Below, piece after piece: positions 1 to 8,549 of a stretch of DNA of 64,000 bases. Position 1 is the first letter of the stretch. Each line of letters begins with the position of its first letter. The translations under genes and the position numbers were made by a program. Below the pieces are notes generated by a model. The model ran no database searches. It had not been told where the DNA came from and saw nothing but the letters and a program-made list of their open reading frames with translations. The stretch comes from Pseudomonas silesiensis (lineage in GTDB: Bacteria > Pseudomonadota > Gammaproteobacteria > Pseudomonadales > Pseudomonadaceae). The stretch is taken from the NCBI RefSeq assembly GCF_001661075.1, contig NZ_CP014870.1, positions 4,546,501-4,610,500 of the forward strand, written 5' to 3'.

Positions 1-114
1 GAGCAACGCGATGTGCGCACCGGTATCAGCGATCGCCTGCGGGTTCAGATTATCGAGGGCTTGCAGGAAGGCGATCATCTGTTGATCGGTCCGGCCGACG
101 GGAGTGGCGGCTGA
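1..114 (+). CDS. pvdR: PvdR-like periplasmic adaptor, C-terminal end (partial)
   Basis: The reading frame is open from the first base and stops with TGA at 112-114. It encodes the last 37 residues, including IIEGLQEGDHLLIGP, which is the usual end of MacA/HlyD-family adaptors. Its stop is followed immediately by the ATG of pvdT at 115, so the two are tightly coupled. From family knowledge, PvdR bridges PvdT in the inner membrane and OpmQ in the outer membrane and recycles or exports pyoverdine from the periplasm. Only the tail is visible, so the assignment rests mainly on gene order. Confidence 0.85.
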   Translation, partial: EQRDVRTGISDRLRVQIIEGLQEGDHLLIGPADGSGG

Positions 115-2088
115 ATGCTGACGCCCCTGATCGACCTGCAGGACATCCGCAAAGCCTACGGCGGTGGCGATTCACCTGAAGTTCACGTCTTGCGTGGCAT
201 CGACCTGTCTATCCATGCCGGGGAATTCGTGGCGATCGTCGGCGCGTCCGGCTCCGGCAAGTCGACGCTGATGAACATCCTCGGTTGCCTCGACCGCCCC
301 ACGTCGGGCGAATACCGCTTTGCCGGGGAAAACGTCGCCGCCCTCGACAGCGACGAACTGGCCTGGCTGCGCCGCGAAGCCTTCGGCTTTGTGTTCCAGG
401 GTTATCACCTGATTCCCTCCGGCTCGGCCCAGGAAAACGTCGAGATGCCGGCGATCTATGCCGGCACCCCGGCGGCGGAACGCCACGCCCGCGCCGCCGC
501 CCTGCTCGACCGCCTCGGGCTCGCCTCGCGCACCGGCAACCGCCCGCATCAACTCTCCGGCGGCCAGCAACAACGGGTGTCCATCGCCCGCGCCTTGATG
601 AATGGCGGCCATATCATCCTCGCCGACGAACCCACCGGCGCCCTCGACAGCCATAGCGGCGCCGAGGTCATGACCCTGCTCGACGAACTGGCGAGCCAGG
701 GCCATGTGGTGATTCTCATCACCCACGACCGCGAGGTGGCGGCCCGGGCCAAACGCATCATCGAGATTCGCGACGGGCTGATCATCAGCGACAGCGCCCG
801 CGATAACCCCGCCGTACAAACCTCGGCCAACCCCGGTGCGTTGCAAGCAGTGGATTTGCGCAAGCGTCTGAGCGAGGGGGCCGAAGCCACCGGTGCCTGG
901 AAAGGCGAACTGGTGGACGCGGTGCAGGCGGCCTGGCGGGTGATGTGGATCAACCGCTTTCGCACGGCGCTGACGCTGCTCGGGATCATCATCGGCGTCG
1001 CGTCGGTGGTGGTGATGCTGGCTGTCGGTGAAGGCAGCAAGCGCCAGGTCATGGCGCAGATGGGCGCGTTCGGCTCCAACATCATTTATCTGAGCGGCTC
1101 GTCACCGAACCCGCGAACGCCATTGGGCATCGTCACCCTGGACGACGTCGCCGCAGTGGGCAGCCTGCCGCAGGTGACACGGATCATGCCGGTCAACGGC
1201 CAGGAAGCCGGGGTGCGCTTCGGCAACCTCGACCACTTGAGTTACGTCGGCGGCAACGACACCAACTTCCCGGCGATCTTCAACTGGCCGGTGGTGGAAG
1301 GCAGCTATTTCACCCAGGAAGACGAACGCAACGCCGCAGCGGTCGCCGTGATCGGGCACAAGGTCCGGACCAAGCTGCTCAAGGATGTGGCGAACCCGAT
1401 CGGCCAGTACATCCTGATCGAAAACGTGCCGTTCCAGGTGGTCGGCGTGCTCGCCGAAAAAGGCGCCAGCTCCGGTGATTCCGATAGCGACGACCGCATC
1501 GCCATTCCCTACTCCGCCGCCAGTGTGCGGCTGTTCGGCACCTACAACCCGGAATACGTCGCCGTCGCCGCTGCCGACGCGCGCAAGGTCAAGGAGACGG
1601 AACACGCCATTGAGCAATTGATGCTGCACCTGCACAACGGCAAGAAGGATTTCGAGCTGACCAACAATGCGGCGATGATCCAGGCCGAAGCGCGCACGCA
1701 AAATACCCTGTCCTTGATGCTCGGCTCGATTGCCGCGATATCCCTGCTGGTGGGGGGCATCGGGGTGATGAACATCATGCTGATGACCGTGCGCGAACGC
1801 ACCCGCGAGATCGGCATTCGCATGGCCACCGGCGCCCGCCAGCGTGACATCCTGCGCCAGTTCCTCACCGAAGCGGTGATGCTCTCGGTGGTCGGCGGCC
1901 TCGCCGGGATTGCCCTGGCGCTGATCGTCGGCGGCGTGCTGATCCTCAGCGAAGTCGCGGTCGCGTTCTCCTTGATAGCGGTGCTCGGCGCCTTCGGCTG
2001 CGCCCTGGTCACCGGTGTTGTCTTCGGCTTCATGCCGGCCCGCAAAGCTGCCCGGCTCGACCCGGTCACGGCCCTTACTAGTGAATGA
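115..2088 (+). CDS. pvdT: PvdT, MacB-type ABC transporter of the PvdRT-OpmQ pyoverdine efflux pump
   Basis: A 657-residue fusion of an ATPase and a permease, the usual MacB layout. The N-terminal ABC domain (about 1-230) has Walker [10 protein letters not shown] near residue 43, signature LSGGQQQR near 148 and Walker B ILADEPTG near 167. A first membrane helix lies around 281-303 ([20 protein letters not shown]), followed by a periplasmic MacB_PCD-like domain and a C-terminal FtsX domain with three helices (about 530-650). It starts directly at the pvdR stop and ends just before opmQ, so the three genes form one operon. By family knowledge it powers release of mature or recycled pyoverdine from the periplasm. 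The call could be plain MacB, but the pvd context makes PvdT very likely. Confidence 0.95.
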   Translation: MLTPLIDLQDIRKAYGGGDSPEVHVLRGIDLSIHAGEFVAIVGASGSGKSTLMNILGCLDRPTSGEYRFAGENVAALDSDELAWLRREAFGFVFQGYHLIPSGSAQENVEMPAIYAGTPAAERHARAAALLDRLGLASRTGNRPHQLSGGQQQRVSIARALMNGGHIILADEPTGALDSHSGAEVMTLLDELASQGHVVILITHDREVAARAKRIIEIRDGLIISDSARDNPAVQTSANPGALQAVDLRKRLSEGAEATGAWKGELVDAVQAAWRVMWINRFRTALTLLGIIIGVASVVVMLAVGEGSKRQVMAQMGAFGSNIIYLSGSSPNPRTPLGIVTLDDVAAVGSLPQVTRIMPVNGQEAGVRFGNLDHLSYVGGNDTNFPAIFNWPVVEGSYFTQEDERNAAAVAVIGHKVRTKLLKDVANPIGQYILIENVPFQVVGVLAEKGASSGDSDSDDRIAIPYSAASVRLFGTYNPEYVAVAAADARKVKETEHAIEQLMLHLHNGKKDFELTNNAAMIQAEARTQNTLSLMLGSIAAISLLVGGIGVMNIMLMTVRERTREIGIRMATGARQRDILRQFLTEAVMLSVVGGLAGIALALIVGGVLILSEVAVAFSLIAVLGAFGCALVTGVVFGFMPARKAARLDPVTALTSE

Positions 2089-2095
2089 TCTCTTG

Positions 2096-3490
2096 ATGAA
2101 GCCGCACTTGAGTTTGCTGACCCTTTGCCTGTTGCTCGGCGCCTGTGGCAGCACTGCCCAGCGTCCGGACAGCGGCATCCAGCCGCCGTCGTCCTGGCAA
2201 TCGCCGCACACGCAGAACGCCACCCGCAGCCACCTGCAATGGTGGACGCAGTTCGGCAGCCCCGAGCTCGATCGCCTGATCGAACAAGCCCGGGACGGTA
2301 GCTACGACCTGGCTGCCGCTATCGCCCGGGTACGCCAGGCCCAGGCCGACACGGTGATTGCCGGTGGCTCGCTGTTGCCGGAGGTCAAGGCCGGGCTGAA
2401 CGCCAATCGGCAAAAACTGCTGCGCGGCAATGGCTACAGCCAGCTCGATGCCGACAGCAGCAACAAGGCGGTGGACTACTTCGACGCTAACCTCAGCGCC
2501 ACCTACGAGATCGATTTCTGGGGCGGCCAACGCGCCTCCCGCGACAGTGCGCAGTTTGGTTTGCAAGCCAGCGAATTCGACCAGGCGACGGTGGAGTTGA
2601 CACTGCTCAGCGGCGTCGCCAACAGTTACGCGCAAGCCTTGTCATTGCGCGAGCAAAGCCGCATTGCCGGGTTGAATCTGGCCAACGCGCAAAACGTCCT
2701 GAACCTGGTGCAGACCCGGTTCGATTCCGGCTCGGCGACGGCCCTGGAACTGGCCCAGCAGAAGAGTCTGGTGGCGGCGCAACAACGGCAATTGCCGCTG
2801 GTGCAGCAGCAGGCCCAGGACGCCTTGATCAGCCTCGCCGCCCTGCTCGGCCGGCCGGTTCAACAACTGCGCCTGGGGGCAGAACGCTTCGATCAGCTGT
2901 CATGGCCGACCATCGCGGCCGGGGTGCCCAGCGAGCTGCTCACCCGCCGCCCGGACATCGCCCGGGCCGAAGCGCAACTGGCCGCCGCCCAAGCCGATGT
3001 CACGGTTGCTCGCGCCGCCATGCTACCGGCCGTCACCCTGAGCGCCGAACTGGGCTCCGGCGCCGACCGCGCCGCCGACATCCTGCGCAATCCGTTCTAT
3101 AACCTCACGGCCGGATTGCTTGCCCCGGTGTTCAACAACGGCCGCCTGAGCGCCGAGCGCGACAAGGCCACGGCGCGCCAGGAAGAACTGCTGGAGAATT
3201 ACCGCGGGGCGATCATCAATGGTTTCGCCGACGTGGAAAAAGCCCTGAACAGCATTCGCGGGCTGGATGAACAGCGGCAGTGGCAAGGGGAAGAGCTGAA
3301 TCAGGCGCAGACGGCGTTCAACATCGCCCAGAGCCGCTACGAGGCCGGGGCCGAGGACTTGCTGACGGTGCTGGAGACCCAGCGCACCTTGTATGCGGCG
3401 CAGGATTTGAATGTGCAGCTGCGGTTGTCGCGGTTGCAGGCGAGTATTGCTTTGTACAAGGCGCTTGGGGGTGGGTGGCAGGCGTTATAA
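2096..3490 (+). CDS. opmQ: OpmQ, outer-membrane efflux lipoprotein of PvdRT-OpmQ
   Basis: An RND/NodT-type outer membrane factor of about 464 residues. The ATG at 2096 is preferred because it gives a clean lipoprotein signal (MKPHLSLLTLCLLLGAC, with Cys as the lipidation site); the longer open frame from 2015 runs inside pvdT. Two OEP repeats are visible, one around the WWTQFGSPELDRLI start and LATYEIDFWGG-like region, the other beginning near SELLTRRPDIARAEAQL. The C-terminal part contains SRYEAGAEDLLTVLETQRTL, a family hallmark. It is the third gene of the pvdR-pvdT-opmQ operon and provides the exit duct across the outer membrane. The start is 8 bases after the pvdT stop. Confidence 0.93.
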   Translation: MKPHLSLLTLCLLLGACGSTAQRPDSGIQPPSSWQSPHTQNATRSHLQWWTQFGSPELDRLIEQARDGSYDLAAAIARVRQAQADTVIAGGSLLPEVKAGLNANRQKLLRGNGYSQLDADSSNKAVDYFDANLSATYEIDFWGGQRASRDSAQFGLQASEFDQATVELTLLSGVANSYAQALSLREQSRIAGLNLANAQNVLNLVQTRFDSGSATALELAQQKSLVAAQQRQLPLVQQQAQDALISLAALLGRPVQQLRLGAERFDQLSWPTIAAGVPSELLTRRPDIARAEAQLAAAQADVTVARAAMLPAVTLSAELGSGADRAADILRNPFYNLTAGLLAPVFNNGRLSAERDKATARQEELLENYRGAIINGFADVEKALNSIRGLDEQRQWQGEELNQAQTAFNIAQSRYEAGAEDLLTVLETQRTLYAAQDLNVQLRLSRLQASIALYKALGGGWQAL

Positions 3491-3513
3491 ATTTGCGGGG
3501 GCTGATCAGCCGC

Positions 3514-3752
3514 CATCGCGGGCAAGCCCGCTCCCACAGGGATTTTCAGTGAACACAATATTTGTGTACCGCCGAGATCATGTGGGAGCGGGCTTGCTCG
3601 CGAAGGGGCCGGCACATCCAACATCAATGTCGCCTGCAAGACCGCCTTCGCGAGCAAGTCGAATCGTCGCACCGCCGCGCCCAAAAGGTGATGTGTCATG
3701 CCCCAATCCTGCGGCACACCCAAAACCTGTGGGAGCGAGCTTGCTCGCGATT
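3514..3752. repeat. REP/REPIN cluster between opmQ and pvdP
   Basis: Inverted copies of the GTGGGAGCGRGCTTGCTCGCG palindrome type occur at 3514-3540 and 3581-3606 (facing arms), with a partial copy near 3648-3662 and another complete arm at 3727-3752. The region lies between the convergent ends of opmQ and pvdP and holds no supported gene. It may act as a bidirectional transcription stop or RNA stabiliser, which is inference. Confidence 0.85.
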
Positions 3753-3777
3753 GAACGATAACGCGGTAATCCTGCTT

Positions 3778-5406
3778 TTAACTGATAATCGGCTTGGCCT
3801 TCAAATGCCGCGCATACCAAGGTCGCTGCGGCACCTTGCGGAACAGGTCCGCCAGCTTCTTCTCATCCTCGCCAAAGGTAATGCGCAACGCCAGCTTCAT
3901 GGTTTCCGGGTCCATTTCCACCGACTTGCCCGCCTGCAGCCCCGGCGTGGTGTTGCAGCCGTGGGTGCCCGGGCCCAGCCACGGGTCGTCGATTTCGACC
4001 CAGCGACCCGGCGCAAACCACGCCACGCCATTGACCTCCAGCCGACTGACCTGCCCCGGATGAAAGCGCTCATGGGCGCGGAACCAGTCTTCCAGGCGAT
4101 CGTCGATCCAGCCGTGGAAATGCCAGAACACCGGGCTCACGTGGGACGAAAACGGATCCCCCAGGAAGTCGTTTTCCGGCGCGAACCAGCGCACGGAAAA
4201 GTCCGATGGATCTCGGGCAAACGGCACCGGCTGACCGTTGGACGGATCACGGGGCACCGAGGCCCAGCGCATGTGCAGCCAGTCGTGCAGCCCCAGTTCC
4301 ACCTCTGACCCGAACTGACCCAGGGTCAGCGTCGACAAATAGCGCGGATCGCGGTAGCGCGACTCCCAGACCTGGAAATTGCTGTGGTAGGTCTCGGCGG
4401 TCTTGATGTCGGCGACCCATTGCGAATACTCGGCATCGTCGTCCGCCCGCCAGGTCGGCGGCAGCGCGGTGCCGTCGTGGTTGTCGCAATAGTTGGCGAA
4501 GCCGATGCGATCCCGCGCCAGCTCCGGCTGCGGCAACGGGAAATGCGGCCATGACGGCAAGTCCTGCAGGGAGCGCGCCGTGCCCAGCATGTGCCGGTGC
4601 ATGAAGAAAAAATCCACACCCGAGCCGTTGCGGTCCTTGCGCGCACCACGGGCGTCACGCTCTTTGTCACGGGGGCCGGGCTGCCAGCCGATGCCGCGCA
4701 AGGCGTCACGCTTGTCTTCGGGCAAGGTGTGCCATTTGTCCCGGGAGGCGTGCCAGAGCTGGTGAAACAGACGATGCTCCGGGGACACCAGCCAGGCCAG
4801 CAGCGCCGGGTTGAGGCCGGTGCGCTCGCGGGCTTCGGGGAACACGCGCTTGACCGCGATGAAGCGGTTGTCCTGGGCGGTCATCATCAACGGCCGATCC
4901 AGGTTCAACACCCGACCACTGAGGGTGCCGCTGCCGGCGTTGCCGAAACTGGCCCAGACTTCGTCCAGCGCCATGCTGAATTCGTAATCCGGCGTGCCGT
5001 TGGCCGCGTTGGCACTGACCAGCCGCCAGCTCAATTGGGCGGGCTTGGCCTCGGCCAGGTCGCCGAGCACCCGGTAGCGCGGTTCTTCGCTCGCGCGCAG
5101 GCGCTCGGCGGTGTCGAGGAAACCGATCAAGCCGCGTCCTTTATGACCGACGTCGAGGAACACTTCCAGCCCGTCCCGGGGCAGGCCTTCGATGCCGGCG
5201 TCACGACCCTCGAATCGAATCTGCCAGACCCCGCGCAAGGTGTTTGCCAGGTGCTGGCCGGCGACATCCGCGACATCGAACGACGCTTCGCCGGGGGTGA
5301 TCGTCGGATCCGGTTTCGTCCATTCACGATGCCCATAAAAAGCCGCAGGCACGGCGGCGCCGGTGAGCGCCAGACCTGCCATGAACCATCGTCGAGAAAT
5401 CCTCAT
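3778..5406 (-). CDS. pvdP: PvdP, periplasmic tyrosinase for pyoverdine chromophore maturation
   Basis: About 542 residues, the usual PvdP size. It begins with a twin-arginine signal (RISRRWFMAGLALTGAAV), so export to the periplasm by Tat is expected. Candidate copper ligands of a tyrosinase are MHRHM (near 267), LHDWLHMRW (near 374-382) and HVSPVFWHFHGWID (near 421-434). Known role: PvdP oxidises the D-Tyr/Dab ring system of ferribactin on the way to dihydropyoverdine. The ATG at 5406 is chosen over an upstream ATG at 5445 because it directly precedes the Tat motif, has AGGTAGGG before it, and lies downstream of the iron-starvation promoter at 5452-5475. It is divergent from pvdM. Confidence 0.95.
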   Translation of the reverse strand: MRISRRWFMAGLALTGAAVPAAFYGHREWTKPDPTITPGEASFDVADVAGQHLANTLRGVWQIRFEGRDAGIEGLPRDGLEVFLDVGHKGRGLIGFLDTAERLRASEEPRYRVLGDLAEAKPAQLSWRLVSANAANGTPDYEFSMALDEVWASFGNAGSGTLSGRVLNLDRPLMMTAQDNRFIAVKRVFPEARERTGLNPALLAWLVSPEHRLFHQLWHASRDKWHTLPEDKRDALRGIGWQPGPRDKERDARGARKDRNGSGVDFFFMHRHMLGTARSLQDLPSWPHFPLPQPELARDRIGFANYCDNHDGTALPPTWRADDDAEYSQWVADIKTAETYHSNFQVWESRYRDPRYLSTLTLGQFGSEVELGLHDWLHMRWASVPRDPSNGQPVPFARDPSDFSVRWFAPENDFLGDPFSSHVSPVFWHFHGWIDDRLEDWFRAHERFHPGQVSRLEVNGVAWFAPGRWVEIDDPWLGPGTHGCNTTPGLQAGKSVEMDPETMKLALRITFGEDEKKLADLFRKVPQRPWYARHLKAKPIIS

Positions 5407-5451
5407 TGCCCTACCTGTGTCAGCCATGAAGCAGGCTTTATCCAAGCTAGA

Positions 5452-5475
5452 ACGTTTGTTGCCCGCATAAATTTA
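5452..5475 (-). promoter_or_regulatory. Iron-starvation (PvdS) box ahead of pvdP
   Basis: Read on the minus strand, TAAAT (5475-5471) is followed by exactly 16 bases and CGT (5454-5452), a perfect match to the TAAAT-N16-CGT consensus for the ECF sigma factor PvdS. Transcription would start near 5442 and leave a leader of about 35 bases before the pvdP ATG. Confidence 0.85.
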
Positions 5476-5479
5476 AAAG

Positions 5480-5614
5480 CATCGCGGGCAAGCCCGCTCC
5501 CACAGAGATCTGCTGTGAATACATATTTTGTGTACACCCCGGCCTCTGTGCCCAATGTGACCACAGATTTCTTGAACATTACTGGCCCCTGTGGGAGCGG
5601 GCTTGCCCGCGATA
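5480..5614. repeat. REPIN between the divergent pvdP and pvdM promoters
   Basis: Two arms at 5480-5505 and 5589-5614 are reverse complements of each other at 25 of 26 positions. The element fills almost the whole space between the PvdS boxes of pvdP (ending at 5475) and pvdM (starting at 5632). Confidence 0.88.
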
Positions 5615-5631
5615 AGGCCGGTACGAACAAC

Positions 5632-5655
5632 TAAATTCTTTCGCCAGCCACTCGT
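5632..5655 (+). promoter_or_regulatory. Iron-starvation (PvdS) box ahead of pvdM
   Basis: TAAAT at 5632-5636, 16 bases, then CGT at 5653-5655: a perfect consensus match 64 bases upstream of the pvdM ATG. It likely drives the pvdM-pvdN-pvdO run. Confidence 0.87.
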
Positions 5656-5718
5656 TCCTCCCAGATAGCAAAGGCCCCACACACACGCACCGGGCCAACG
5701 AACCTGACAGAGACGGCA

Positions 5719-7068
5719 ATGACCAAACCACGTTCGAAAAAGGCGCTCTACATCGGCCTGCCGCTGGCCCTGGCGATCTGCGCCAATGCAGGCTATGCGG
5801 CCTGGGATTACTGGTTCAAGGACAACCCCGGTTACCCGGCCAAGGTGATGAAACAGGCCGATGAACTGCAAGAGCGCATGCTCTCGTTCGACAGCCACAT
5901 CACCGTGCCCATGGATTTCGGCACCGCCGGCAACGAAGCCGACAAAGACGGCAGCGGCCAGTTCGACCTGGTCAAGAGCGGTCGCGGACGCCTGTCCGGC
6001 GCGGCCCTGACCATCTTTGGCTGGCCGGAAATCTGGAACGGCGACAACGCCCCCCACCGCCCCACCGAAGGATTTGTCGACGAAGCACGTTTCGAACAGG
6101 AAACCCGCTACAAGATCATCAGCACGATGGTCCGCGACTTCCCCAACCAGGTCGCCATCGCCTACACCCCCGACGATTTCCGCCGTCTGCACGGCGAGGG
6201 CAAATTCGCGATCTTCCTGAGCATGCTCAATGCCTATCCCCTGGGCAACGACCTCAACGCCCTGGACAAGTGGGCGGCGCGCGGCATGCGCATGTTCGGC
6301 TTCAGCTATGTCGGCAACAACGCCTGGGCCGACTCCTCGCGACCACTGCCGTTCTTCAACGATTCCCGGGACGCCCTCGGCGGCCTGTCGGACATCGGCA
6401 AACAAGCCGTACACCGCCTCAACGACCTTGGCGTGATCATCGATGTGTCGCAGATGTCGACCAAGGCCCTGGAGCAGGTCGCCCAATTGAGCCGCACCCC
6501 GATGGTCGCGTCCCACTCGGCGCCACGGGCCCTGGTGGATATCCCGCGCAACCTCAGCGACCAGGAAATGCAGCTGATCAAGAACAGCGGCGGCGTGGTG
6601 CAGATTGTCGGCTTCCCGACCTACATCCGCCCATTGAGCCAGGCCACCCAGGACAAGCTCAACGCCCTGCGCGCCCGCTTCGACCTGCAACCGCTGCAAG
6701 GGCTGGAGATGGCGCTGATGCCGGGCGATCCGGTGATCACCGTCTGGTCCGAACAACGCTTCGGCGAGTACGCCAGCGAGCTCTACGCAATTGTCGACGA
6801 AGAACCCAAGGCCACGCTGAAGGACTACGGCGACGCCATTGATTATGCGGTGAAGAAAATCGGCATCGACCATGTCGGCATCAGTTCCGACTTCAACGAC
6901 GGTGGCGGCCTCGATGGCTGGAAGGACGTCAGCGAGGGGCGCAACGTGACGGCCGAGCTGCTCAGCCGTGGCTACAGCGAAGCCGATATCGCCAAGCTCT
7001 GGGGCGGCAATTTCCTGCGGGTCTGGGACCAGGTGCAGCAGTCCTCCAGGCCCGTGGCCAAACACTGA
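5719..7068 (+). CDS. pvdM: PvdM, membrane-anchored M19-type dipeptidase-like protein of pyoverdine maturation
   Basis: A 449-residue protein with an N-terminal signal or anchor helix (KKALYIGLPLALAICANAGYAAW) and a renal-dipeptidase (peptidase M19) fold. Metal-site-like motifs include SFDSHITV near residue 55, ASHSAPRAL in the middle and GIDHVGISSDFNDGGG near the C-terminus. From published work on P. aeruginosa, PvdM is periplasmic and needed for PvdP to work during oxidation of ferribactin; its own reaction is unsettled, so I do not assign dipeptide hydrolysis. It has its own PvdS box, and pvdN follows after 29 bases. Note that the first His motif reads DSHI where classical M19 enzymes have DGHND. 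Confidence 0.92.
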   Translation: MTKPRSKKALYIGLPLALAICANAGYAAWDYWFKDNPGYPAKVMKQADELQERMLSFDSHITVPMDFGTAGNEADKDGSGQFDLVKSGRGRLSGAALTIFGWPEIWNGDNAPHRPTEGFVDEARFEQETRYKIISTMVRDFPNQVAIAYTPDDFRRLHGEGKFAIFLSMLNAYPLGNDLNALDKWAARGMRMFGFSYVGNNAWADSSRPLPFFNDSRDALGGLSDIGKQAVHRLNDLGVIIDVSQMSTKALEQVAQLSRTPMVASHSAPRALVDIPRNLSDQEMQLIKNSGGVVQIVGFPTYIRPLSQATQDKLNALRARFDLQPLQGLEMALMPGDPVITVWSEQRFGEYASELYAIVDEEPKATLKDYGDAIDYAVKKIGIDHVGISSDFNDGGGLDGWKDVSEGRNVTAELLSRGYSEADIAKLWGGNFLRVWDQVQQSSRPVAKH

Positions 7069-7097
7069 TCCCTCTTTTGCAAAAGCGAACCGAGCTC

Positions 7098-8378
7098 ATG
7101 ACCAATCGTCGTTCATTCCTCAAGCAGGCCGGCATTCTCGCGGCGGCCCTGCCCCTGGGCGCCGCCGTGAATTTGCCGGCGCTGGCCGCCGGCCCGGCAC
7201 CGCTGGCCACCGACAAATGGGCGCAGTTGCGCCAGCTGTTCAATCAGGACCCGAACTACCTGCATTTCGCCAACTTCCTGGTGACCTCACACCCAAGACC
7301 CGTGCGGGAGGCGATCGAACTACACCGCGCCAACCTCGACCGCAACCCCGGCCTGGCCATGGATTGGGACCTGGGCGAAACCGAAAAACGCGAGCACCAG
7401 GTGCGGGTCTGGGCCGGGCGTTATCTCAAGGCCGCACCGGAACAGATCGCCCTCACCGGCAGCACCACCGAAGGCCTGTCGCTGATCTACGGCGGCATTC
7501 ATGTGCGCCCCGACCAGGAAATCCTCACCAGCGAACACGAACACTACGCCACCAACTATGCCCTGGCTTACCGCCAGCAAAAGGATGGGGTCAAGGTGCG
7601 CAAGCTCAAGCTGTTCGAGCACAGCCACAGTGTTTCGGTGGATGAAGTTGTCGGCACAATTGCCAAAGGGATTCGCCCCGAAACCCGCGTACTGGGCATG
7701 ACCTGGGTGCAATCGGGCAGCGGCGTGAAGCTGCCGATCGACGAGATCGGCAAACTGGTGGCAGAGCAGAACCGCAATCGCGCCGAGAAGGCCCGCATCC
7801 TGTATGTGGTCGACGGTGTGCACGGCTTCGGTGTCGAGAACCTCGACTTCCCCGACATGCACTGCGACTTCTTCATTGCCGGCACCCACAAATGGATGTT
7901 CGGCCCGCGCGGCACCGGGATCATCTGCGCCCGTTCGGCCGAGCTCAAGGACGTGACGCCGACCATCCCGACCTTCTCCGAGGCCACCACCTTTTCGACC
8001 ATCATGACCCCCGGCGGGTACCACAGCTTTGAACATCGCTGGGCGCTGGACGAGGCCTTCAAGCTGCACCTGGAGCTGGGCAAGGCCGAGGTCCAGGCTC
8101 GTATCCATGCGCTCAACACTTATGCGAAAAATCGCCTGCTGGAGCAGTCGCGGATCGAATTGGTCACCCCGAAAAGTCCGGCAATGTCCGCTGGTTTCAC
8201 CTTCTTCCGGGTCAAGGATCGGGACTGCGAAAAAGTCGCGCTGCAGTTGATGCAGAACCGTGTGGTCTGCGACTCGGTCGAGCGCGACGTCGGACCGGTG
8301 ATCCGCATTGCACCCGGCCTGCTCAACACTGAAAACGACATCGACCGGTTCATGGCATTACTGAACAAGACTGCATGA
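7098..8378 (+). CDS. pvdN: PvdN, periplasmic PLP-dependent enzyme modifying the pyoverdine glutamate side chain
   Basis: The ATG at 7098 gives 426 residues starting with a twin-arginine signal (TNRRSFLKQAGILAAALPLG); an upstream in-frame ATG at 7077 would hide that signal. The body is a fold-type I PLP enzyme of the aminotransferase class V/NifS type. The PLP lysine is probably in GTHKWMFGPRGTG, preceded by VVDGVHGFG with the cofactor-binding Asp. Family knowledge: PvdN converts the chromophore-attached glutamate to a succinamide side chain. It lies 29 bases after pvdM and before pvdO, consistent with an operon. Confidence 0.94.
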   Translation: MTNRRSFLKQAGILAAALPLGAAVNLPALAAGPAPLATDKWAQLRQLFNQDPNYLHFANFLVTSHPRPVREAIELHRANLDRNPGLAMDWDLGETEKREHQVRVWAGRYLKAAPEQIALTGSTTEGLSLIYGGIHVRPDQEILTSEHEHYATNYALAYRQQKDGVKVRKLKLFEHSHSVSVDEVVGTIAKGIRPETRVLGMTWVQSGSGVKLPIDEIGKLVAEQNRNRAEKARILYVVDGVHGFGVENLDFPDMHCDFFIAGTHKWMFGPRGTGIICARSAELKDVTPTIPTFSEATTFSTIMTPGGYHSFEHRWALDEAFKLHLELGKAEVQARIHALNTYAKNRLLEQSRIELVTPKSPAMSAGFTFFRVKDRDCEKVALQLMQNRVVCDSVERDVGPVIRIAPGLLNTENDIDRFMALLNKTA

Positions 8379-8424
8379 CGCAGACCGCTCGCTCCTACAG
8401 GTCCCATGTGACGCCGACCGCTTT

Positions 8425-8513
8425 TCGTAGGAGCCAGCGGTGCGGCGATCCGACTTGCCGGCGAAGGCGCCCTTGAGATCGCCTTCGCGGGCAAGCCTCG
8501 CTCCTACAGGTCC
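8425..8513. repeat. Chimeric REP pair between pvdN and pvdO
   Basis: The left arm (from about 8425) is of the GTAGGAGCCAGCGGTGCGGC type found again at 9444, while the right arm (to about 8513) is of the GCGGGCAAGCCTCGCTCC type. The two arms therefore belong to different REP subtypes. The gap from 8379 to 8549 has no other recognisable content and no PvdS box, so pvdO probably depends on readthrough from pvdM. Confidence 0.75.
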
Positions 8514-8549
8514 GATTTTCACCCCGCTTTTCTTTTATCGAGATGACGC

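Noticed and set aside
3411-4308. Plus-strand frames crossing the opmQ-pvdP gap (116 and 248 residues)
   Set aside because: They are translated REP repeats (VGAGLLAKG-like words) joined to antisense pvdP.
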